The position numbers and the translations under genes were made by a program. This document shows positions 33,879 through 39,155 of a stretch of 39,155 bases of DNA, one piece after another. Positions within the stretch are counted from its first letter, which is position 1; each line of letters opens with the position of its first letter. Source of the DNA: Rhodothermales bacterium (lineage in GTDB: Bacteria; Bacteroidota; Rhodothermia; Rhodothermales; Bin80); NCBI GenBank assembly GCA_022822185.1, contig JAJECE010000116.1:1-39155 (forward strand), read 5' to 3'. The notes beneath the pieces are model-generated. The model had not been told where the DNA came from. It made no database searches and saw nothing but the letters and a program-made list of their open reading frames with translations.

Positions 33879-34892
33879 TTAAGAGGAGATGGGAATCCTG
33901 GCCCCTCCTGATTCAAGCGATTTTTGTGCGGCATCCAGCAGGCGAACCACCGCTAGGCCGTTGCGTGCATCCGTACGCGGCGACTCACCCGTACGAATAC
34001 AGTCTACGAAATGAGCGCACTCCATACGTAATGGCTCCGACATACGGATATTGGGAATATGGATATCTCCGACGCGCATTGTCATGGATTCGGCAAATCC
34101 CACATACCCAGGCGAGTTGACTCCTTTATCATAAATACGCACCTTCTCCGCACTGCTCATCTCATCAATGACGGCCATTTTTTTACTCCCCACCAGCGTG
34201 ATCTTGCGGATTTTATGAGGATCCAGCCAACTTGTATGCAGATGTGCAAGCGCACCATCCTCAAAAAAGATCGTAGAAAATGCAACATCACAGACATCAG
34301 GCTGCAAGTACGCCTGTGCATGTACAGCGACCGCTGCGGGGTTCTGCTGCAAAAATGCCAGAGCAACCGAAAGGTCATGTGGTGCAAGGCTCTGCAGTGC
34401 ATTTTCCCGCTGACGTACAATACCAAGATTGACACGTACACTGTACATGTAGTAGATGTCACCGAGTTCCCCGCTTTGAATTAGCTTTTCCACATAATTG
34501 AATGCCGGATGATAGAGGAGCAGATGCCCGACCATACAGTGGCAGCCTGTCTCATCAGACAAGGCGACCAGCGCTTCCGCTTCCTCTGCACGCTCCGCCA
34601 TGGGCTTCTCTACAAATACATGGTGTCCGCGCTCCAGTGCAGCACGGGCAATGGAATAATGGGAGGGGGTCTCTGTTGCGATGACCACCCCATCCAGGTC
34701 GTCACGGGATAGAATTTCCTGAATCTCCTTTGTAACGGCAATCATCGGATAACGCTCCTCTACAAACTGCCTTGCTCCAATATCTGCATCACAGGCGGCA
34801 ACCACCTGGCAGGCGGGAATTGCATCAAAATTTCTCAGCAGATTTTTGCCCCAGTAACCTACACCGATCTGTGCCAGTCGAACTTTATGCAT
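33879..34892 (-). CDS. Gfo/Idh/MocA-family sugar dehydrogenase (WlbA/WbpB-like)
   Basis: 337 residues. N-terminal Rossmann fold with IGVGYWGKNLLRNF (9-22), DLDGVVIATETPSHYSIA, the substrate-binding EKP (95-97) in HVFVEKPMAE, and the family's catalytic-side APHDLSVALAFL. In this context, next to a DegT aminotransferase and a hexapeptide acyltransferase, the likely reaction is NAD-dependent oxidation at C3 of a UDP-activated amino sugar acid (as WlbA, WbpB). The gene overlaps the aminotransferase stop by eight bases. Substrate is inferred from the neighbourhood only. Confidence 0.87.
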   Translation of the reverse strand: MHKVRLAQIGVGYWGKNLLRNFDAIPACQVVAACDADIGARQFVEERYPMIAVTKEIQEILSRDDLDGVVIATETPSHYSIARAALERGHHVFVEKPMAERAEEAEALVALSDETGCHCMVGHLLLYHPAFNYVEKLIQSGELGDIYYMYSVRVNLGIVRQRENALQSLAPHDLSVALAFLQQNPAAVAVHAQAYLQPDVCDVAFSTIFFEDGALAHLHTSWLDPHKIRKITLVGSKKMAVIDEMSSAEKVRIYDKGVNSPGYVGFAESMTMRVGDIHIPNIRMSEPLRMECAHFVDCIRTGESPRTDARNGLAVVRLLDAAQKSLESGGARIPISS

Positions 34893-36003
34893 GGATCAGA
34901 CGGGTTGCATGGTTGATGACCTTCTCTGCGACCGCATCCTGCTGGGCCGTCGTGAGTTCGGTATGCATAGGCAGGGCCAGCACTTCCTTGCAGGCCTGCT
35001 CCGTTACGGAAAGCACCGACTGTCTGGAGTCCATTCCGAATACGGGCTGCCGGTGCAGTGGTACCGGATAGTAAATTGCATGCGGAATCCCGGATTCCGA
35101 GAGGGAGGCGATTAGTTCGTCCCTCTTTTTTACGCGAATGACATACTGATGATAGACATGGCGGCCCCAGGGAGCTTCATGAGGGCATACCACCTCGTCC
35201 ACATTTTCAAAGAGCGCATTATAGTACGCAGCGGCCGCCCGTCTTCGCCGGGTAAATGATTCGAGATGTCTGAGTTTTACTTCCAGGATTGCAGCCTGAA
35301 GTGCATCTAGTCGGCTGTTGAGTCCGACCACCTCATTGTAGTACTTGTGTCTTCCACCATGATTGGTAATCGTTCGGCACCGGGTTTCCAATTCTGCATC
35401 AGAGGTAAGAATGGCCCCTCCATCCCCATATGCGCCCAGATTTTTTGAGGGAAAGAATGAGCAGGTTCCCATGATTCCCAGACCGCCGGTGGGAGTCTCT
35501 TTATATGTTGCACCAATCGCCTGTGCATTATCTTCAATCACCGCAAGGTTGTATTTGGAGGCAAGTGCATTGATCGGATCCATATCCGCAGACTGTCCGA
35601 AGAGATGTACGGGGACAATTGCCCGTGTTCGTGAGGTAATGCATGCTTCAACGCTGACGGGATCAAGACAGAATGTGTCGGGATCTATGTCGGCAAAAAC
35701 AGGCACCGCCCCTAAAAGGGCGGCCGCCTCTGCGGTGGCAATGAAGGTGAATGAGGGGGTAATGATTTCATCCCCGGGCCCAATACCAAGCGCCATGTAG
35801 GCAATTTGCAGCGCGTCGGTCCCGTTTGCAACCCCGATGGCGTGTTCCGTTTTCGTGTATTCCGCAAGTGCCGCCTCAAAGCGGGATACCACCGGGCCAC
35901 GAATAAAGCGTGCCGAATTCAACACCTGCGCCAGTGCAGCATCCATCTCATCCTTGATTCTCAGGTACTGCCCCCTGAGATCCACCATTTGAATATCGTT
36001 CAT
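34885..36003 (-). CDS. DegT/DnrJ/EryC1/StrS-family PLP sugar aminotransferase (WlbC/WbpE-like)
   Basis: 372 residues from the ATG at 36003 (MNDIQMVDLRGQY); the longer open frame to 36093 runs into the acyltransferase gene and lacks similarity. Seen: VANGTDALQIAYMAL (PLP-phosphate region), ITPSFTFIATAEA, PVHLFGQSADM, VIEDNAQAIGATY with the catalytic Asp, and the Schiff-base Lys187 in CSFFPSKNLGAYGDGGA. These enzymes transfer an amino group from glutamate onto a keto-sugar nucleotide. The gene starts one base after the acyltransferase stop and overlaps the dehydrogenase gene, so the three form a coupled unit. Confidence 0.92.
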   Translation of the reverse strand: MNDIQMVDLRGQYLRIKDEMDAALAQVLNSARFIRGPVVSRFEAALAEYTKTEHAIGVANGTDALQIAYMALGIGPGDEIITPSFTFIATAEAAALLGAVPVFADIDPDTFCLDPVSVEACITSRTRAIVPVHLFGQSADMDPINALASKYNLAVIEDNAQAIGATYKETPTGGLGIMGTCSFFPSKNLGAYGDGGAILTSDAELETRCRTITNHGGRHKYYNEVVGLNSRLDALQAAILEVKLRHLESFTRRRRAAAAYYNALFENVDEVVCPHEAPWGRHVYHQYVIRVKKRDELIASLSESGIPHAIYYPVPLHRQPVFGMDSRQSVLSVTEQACKEVLALPMHTELTTAQQDAVAEKVINHATRLIHA

Positions 36004-36004
36004 T

Positions 36005-36721
36005 CTACTGGTTCTCCAGCCATTGATCTTCAGGAACCATACGAAGGAATCGTGCGGGTACCCCTGCCCACAATTCACGCGCCGGAATATCATGCGTCAG
36101 AACCGCACCTGCGGCCAGCATTGCATCCTGCCCAATTGTTTTTCCAGGTAAGACGGTCGCTCCTGCACCGACTCGTCCACCTCGCAATACCGTGATCCCC
36201 TTGTAGTATTTTTGGCGATCTCTGGTTCGCCCGGCAAAATTGTCATTGCTGGTCGTTACGCCGGGGGCAATAAAGACATAGTCTTCCAGTCGGGAATAGG
36301 CGGTAATGTATACATTGGTCTCTAATTTACAATGTTTCCCGACCGAGCAATCATTTTCCACCGCGACACCCCGACCAATGATGGTGGAATTCCCGACTGT
36401 AACCCGCTCCCGCACCGTTGCCAGATCGGCGACCATTACATGCGTCCCAAGCGTACATCCATGATACAGGATTGCATGATTCCCAATCAGACCATGGTCC
36501 CCGACTGTGAGGCCTTTCTGATTTTCCACTGTCGGCAACGTACTTTGCTGCGCCCGCATGGGGCTGGCACCCAGCACACAATGATTTCCAACCTGAACAC
36601 CGGCTCCCAGGCGTGTCCCTGCCAGAATTGTCACATGATGACCAATTGTACAGCCTGGCCCCAACTCAACCCCCTCCTGAATGACGCAGCCCTCGCCTAG
36701 AATGGAGTTTGATGTACACAT
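36005..36721 (-). CDS. Hexapeptide-repeat (left-handed beta-helix) sugar N-acyltransferase (WbpD/WlbB-like)
   Basis: 238 residues. Repeated hexapeptides ([LIV]GxxxxI/V, e.g. ILGEGCVI, LGPGCTIGHHV, IGNHAILYHGCTLGTHV, VGNSTIIGRGVAV) build a left-handed parallel beta-helix, and IAPGVTTSNDNFAGR is the family loop near the active site. The C-terminal VPARFLRMVP is typical. The likely reaction is acetyl-CoA-dependent N-acetylation of an amino sugar nucleotide. Together with the next two genes it suggests a route to a 2,3-diacetamido sugar for surface polysaccharide. First gene of the cassette; a terminator from the preceding gene lies just upstream. Confidence 0.9.
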   Translation of the reverse strand: MCTSNSILGEGCVIQEGVELGPGCTIGHHVTILAGTRLGAGVQVGNHCVLGASPMRAQQSTLPTVENQKGLTVGDHGLIGNHAILYHGCTLGTHVMVADLATVRERVTVGNSTIIGRGVAVENDCSVGKHCKLETNVYITAYSRLEDYVFIAPGVTTSNDNFAGRTRDRQKYYKGITVLRGGRVGAGATVLPGKTIGQDAMLAAGAVLTHDIPARELWAGVPARFLRMVPEDQWLENQ

Positions 36722-36734
36722 CTGGATTCGATCA

Positions 36735-36769
36735 CAAAAAAGCCCGTAATCCCAAGCGGACCACGGGCT
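36735..36769 (-). terminator. Rho-independent terminator of the TPR gene
   Basis: On the minus strand, AGCCCGT (complement of 36763-36769) and ACGGGCT (36741-36747) form a 7-bp stem with a 15-base loop, followed by a run of six T (36735-36740). It lies 29 bases past the TPR gene stop at 36798 and about 20 bases before the acyltransferase start. It separates the TPR unit from the sugar cassette. Confidence 0.8.
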
Positions 36770-36797
36770 GCAATTGTTTTAGAATTTAAACAGGGGG

Positions 36798-37619
36798 CTA
36801 GAGCGTATCCAGATAATGTTCGGCTGACTGCTTATAGCTTCCATAAACAGCATTCTGAAACGCCTCTCTTGCAGCATCCCGATCATTGATACTCACATAG
36901 GCTTCGCCCAGGACATAGTAGATTTTTGCCTTGTCGGAACGGCTGCCGGAATGGATTTCCAGTGCCTGCCGGGCTGCAGAGATTGCGGCATCTCCTTCTC
37001 CTTTCACATAGTGGGCCTGCGCCGTGTAGAAATGCACATCCGCATCCGCTTCCAGGAGTTCCGTCAAAGATGACAGCGCAGCGAGTGCTGCATCGGCATC
37101 CGCCCGCGTGGCATTGCGTTTTCCCAGGGCTGCGGAGGCAATGCTGATGAAGTTTTGACGAATTTGCCGCTCAGCCGCCAGGCTCGTCTTACGATCACCG
37201 GGTGCATTCATGACCTCTTCCCATATGACCAGTGCTTCCTCGGTACGCCCCAGTTTGTTCAGGGCCTGTCCCTTACCATAGTGGTTTTTGATGTAAGCGG
37301 GATAAATACTTTCACCACTTGAATAATATTGGAGAGCGGCCTCAAAGTCTTCTGCTTTGTACGCTGCATTTCCGAGTTTATAGTCAATTTGAGCGGCAAC
37401 ATAACGGGCACGCTGTGCGACTTCCGCATCAGATGCCGCATCCGCACCGGAGGCGGCGCTGGCAAATAGATCACGTGCAGTATCCAGCGAACCACTCTTT
37501 GCCGCTTCTTGAGCTGCATTAAAATCTTCCTTGTATTCCTGGGCACTTACCGTCACGGCAGTAACCAGGAATAGAGACAGCAGAGAAAATACGGACAGGA
37601 TAGGATGAAGAGATTTCAT
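36798..37619 (-). CDS. Secreted TPR-repeat protein
   Basis: 273 residues from the ATG at 37619 (MKSLHPILSVFSLL). Signal peptide of about 27 residues ending TVSAQ. Then helix pairs of TPR type: NAAYKAEDFEAALQYYSSG, YGKGQALNKLGRTEEALVIW, YTAQAHYVKGEGDAAISAARQALE and YYVLGEAYVSINDRDAAREAFQNAVYG. Periplasmic or surface-exposed scaffold; no catalytic domain. A strong terminator follows, so it is probably a single-gene unit. The first helical stretch is Ala/Asp-rich. Confidence 0.8.
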   Translation of the reverse strand: MKSLHPILSVFSLLSLFLVTAVTVSAQEYKEDFNAAQEAAKSGSLDTARDLFASAASGADAASDAEVAQRARYVAAQIDYKLGNAAYKAEDFEAALQYYSSGESIYPAYIKNHYGKGQALNKLGRTEEALVIWEEVMNAPGDRKTSLAAERQIRQNFISIASAALGKRNATRADADAALAALSSLTELLEADADVHFYTAQAHYVKGEGDAAISAARQALEIHSGSRSDKAKIYYVLGEAYVSINDRDAAREAFQNAVYGSYKQSAEHYLDTL

Positions 37620-37752
37620 TCTACAAAGCATTAGGTCAGTTTACAAGAGTTAACAGTTTGTGAACGCAGTAGCGTAAGCGCCCTCCTACCGCTTTACCTC
37701 CATCAGGTTCCACGGACAGGAATTACCGGTAATTAAGCAAAAATCTTGCCGG

Positions 37753-38074
37753 CTACATATCTATGGGGCGGCGTTTCAGAAAAAACATCCCTTCTCTCCC
37801 TGAGGTGACCACAATCGTTCTGCTCCGAAAGTACGGATAATTGCTCCAGGCACCGAGTACCGGCGAATTGTCATTCTGACCATAGTGGACCGTGTCAAAG
37901 TGACCGACTTCAATCGGGTTTTCCGGATCAGAGATGTCCACGATCCGAAGCCCCTCCACATAAATTGGTCTGGTACATTGTATTGCCCCGAATGTAAAGA
38001 TTATGATCAATCGCATTGGATGGATCAAAATATTCGCCGGCCAGGATTGGATCTTCAAGGCCACTGACCTGAAC
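37753..38074 (-). pseudogene. 3' remnant of an LVIVD-repeat / choice-of-anchor-B protein (frameshifted)
   Basis: On the minus strand the first part, from 38074, reads VQVSGLEDPILAGEYFDPS then NAIDHNLYIRGNTMYQTN; the sequence then resumes in another frame at about 37965 with YVEGLRIVDISDPENPIEVG and ends GAWSNYPYF...VVTSGREGMFFLKRR. Both segments are typical of LVIVD-repeat, choice-of-anchor B proteins, whose C-terminus has exactly this wording. A one-base insertion near 37961-37967 (run of T in AATTTATG) breaks the frame, and a stop lies upstream at 38075-38077. The 5' portion is missing, replaced by the IS1634-type element. No function can remain in this form. Confidence 0.7.
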
Positions 38075-39155
38075 TTACCCCCTTTCTCGATTTTTCCAGG
38101 GTACAATATTCCTAACGAACCGGATATTTTTTTGACAAATTGACTTCCCCGGAGGTGGGGGAATTGGGGGAATTTACTTCTTCGGCATAAAGGGCTCATG
38201 GGGTTTGACTCCCAGGAGTTCGAGTGCCTTATGCTGGGTCTTGCTGATGGTCTCGATCATGAAGATTTCGTTCTCTGCATGGGCCCCGGTCTTTGGGCGA
38301 ATCACCAGTCGACAGAGTCCTGCAAGTTCGGTCATCAGACTTGCGAAGCTCATGACCTTTTCGCCCTTTTCATTGTGTTTGGTGCGGGCTTTCTTTTTCG
38401 CACTGGGGGAAGGTTTGGACGGCTCCACTGCAGTTTTACGTTGCGCCTTTTTTCCTTCCAGGTCATCGTCTGCAAATAGCATGGGGGCCAACTTCCGGCG
38501 CAGGTGATACTCTACATAGTAGGCCAGCATACACAGAAAGACATGCGCAATCACGCGGTTTTTGTTGCGGTGATAGATTGGACGTACATGGAGGGAGATG
38601 GTTTTCATGGTGCGAAAGGCAATTTCCACCGTGGACAGACGCTTGTAATCGGCCACCAGGTCTTCCGGCTGTGGCCCCTCTTTGAGACTGGAACGGATGG
38701 CATACATGCCGTCGAGCCGCTCGGCCTTCTCAATCGCCTCCGCATTGCGGGTATACGAAAAATGCTCTTCCCGAATGTCGAGCGTAAAGAATTTGGTCGT
38801 TTTGTGCTTTCCAAGCACACGCCCAACCCGTACCCCGATCTTACCTTCGTCTTTGAGTCTTCGCTTCTCCCGTTTGGTCGCCTTGACAATTTCATCCAGC
38901 GCTTCCTCGGTCTTGGTCAGAAGGGTTTCCCGTGTCCGTTTGCTCTTGTCCGCCTGCAGGGGATTCCTGCACAAAATGAGACGGTCTTCCGGGTACAGGT
39001 CACTGCAGACTTCCACCAGATCCTGCTCATCAAACAGGCTCATTTGCAGGTTCTTCTGTTCCACGACATCCCGGATCTGACTCTTTTGCATCGCGGTGAT
39101 CCAATCCAACCCTACCGGCATGACCTCTTCCTGGATCTGCTTTTGCTTCAGAATC
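38075..39155 (-). mobile_element. IS1634-family insertion sequence, partial (continues past right edge)
   Basis: The element contains the transposase gene (38174 to window end) plus about 100 bases of non-coding end sequence. I place its left boundary near 38075 because similarity to the LVIVD-repeat protein stops there. A candidate terminal sequence, beginning GAACTTACCCCCTTTC at 38071, cannot be verified because the other end lies outside the window. Confidence 0.55.
38174..39155 (-). CDS. IS1634-family (IS4-like DDE) transposase, C-terminal part
   Basis: In frame from the window edge to the stop at 38174 (at least 326 codons; the N-terminus and first catalytic Asp lie outside). Family-type sequence: MPVGLDWITAMQKSQIRDVV, SLFDEQDLVEVCSDLYPEDR, RLILCRNPLQADKSKRTRE, YAIRSSLKEGPQPEDLVADY with VEIAFRTMK (the IS4-like Y-R-E region with the catalytic Glu), and VFLCMLAYYVEYHLRRKLAPM. 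The C-terminus carries a Lys/Ala/Ser-rich insertion (KPSPSAKKKARTKHNEKGE). Catalyses cut-and-paste transposition of the element. Confidence 0.85.
   Translation of the reverse strand, partial: ILKQKQIQEEVMPVGLDWITAMQKSQIRDVVEQKNLQMSLFDEQDLVEVCSDLYPEDRLILCRNPLQADKSKRTRETLLTKTEEALDEIVKATKREKRRLKDEGKIGVRVGRVLGKHKTTKFFTLDIREEHFSYTRNAEAIEKAERLDGMYAIRSSLKEGPQPEDLVADYKRLSTVEIAFRTMKTISLHVRPIYHRNKNRVIAHVFLCMLAYYVEYHLRRKLAPMLFADDDLEGKKAQRKTAVEPSKPSPSAKKKARTKHNEKGEKVMSFASLMTELAGLCRLVIRPKTGAHAENEIFMIETISKTQHKALELLGVKPHEPFMPKK

Noticed and set aside
37620..37752. Possible small structured RNA (a GGAACCTG-containing stretch) upstream of the TPR gene
   Set aside because: Compared by eye with SRP RNA, it lacks the conserved GGTCAGGTCCGGAAGGA block; only a short GCG-type hairpin is seen.
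1..39155. tRNA, rRNA and CRISPR arrays
   Set aside because: Scanning the non-coding stretches by eye showed no cloverleaf-type, T-loop GTTCGA or regularly spaced repeat pattern.

Overview
The window looks like a chromosomal segment of a Gram-negative, outer-membrane-bearing bacterium, most likely from the Bacteroidota/Rhodothermota side of the FCB group. Reasons: a BamD-type lipoprotein and several lipobox or signal-peptide TPR proteins, an efp-accB-accC arrangement, mostly weak Shine-Dalgarno sites, and moderate GC. This placement is an inference from gene content, not from a marker-gene search.

Layout. 1-294 is the N-terminal end of a MmeI-like restriction-modification enzyme running off the left edge. 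295-967 is gene-free and carries IS-end-like repeats. 968-2832 holds folD and a MscS channel; 2967-4915 holds a divergent pair, a cobalamin-binding-protein-like gene and a ZIP-like membrane protein. 5003-5994 holds a class I glutamine amidotransferase and a broken cyanophycinase-like (peptidase S51) remnant. 5995-16093 is a long minus-strand housekeeping run, in transcription order: efp, accB, accC, gcvH, guaA, a TPR/periplasmic-binding (LpoA-like) protein, bamD-like, nadD, a PhoU-like gene, a thioredoxin-like gene and nhaC. 16094-17448 is about 1.35 kb without a supportable gene.

17449-28398 is the most unusual part: a tight plus-strand operon of eight genes. It encodes a ~1160-residue secreted protein (seven two-cysteine Ig-like repeats, then a pilin-like region and PapD-chaperone-like domains), an unknown secreted protein, an ExbD/TolR-like protein, a TonB/TolA-like single-span protein, a second ExbD/TolR-like protein, a TPR lipoprotein, an usher-like outer-membrane barrel and an ExbB/TolQ/MotA-like channel protein. 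I read this as a chaperone-usher-like surface-structure or secretion system coupled to a dedicated proton-motive-force motor. I do not recognise it as a named system.

28618-31926 (minus) is a PLD-nuclease-helicase fusion of a type often found in defence loci. 32104-36721 (minus) is a cell-surface sugar cassette (hexapeptide acyltransferase, DegT aminotransferase, Gfo/Idh/MocA dehydrogenase, TIGR02757 protein, membrane glycosyltransferase), consistent with a diacetamido-sugar (Wlb/Wbp-like) pathway. 36798-37619 is a periplasmic TPR protein with its own terminator. The right edge holds a frameshifted 3' remnant of an LVIVD-repeat protein against a partial IS1634-family transposase. No tRNA, rRNA or CRISPR array was seen.
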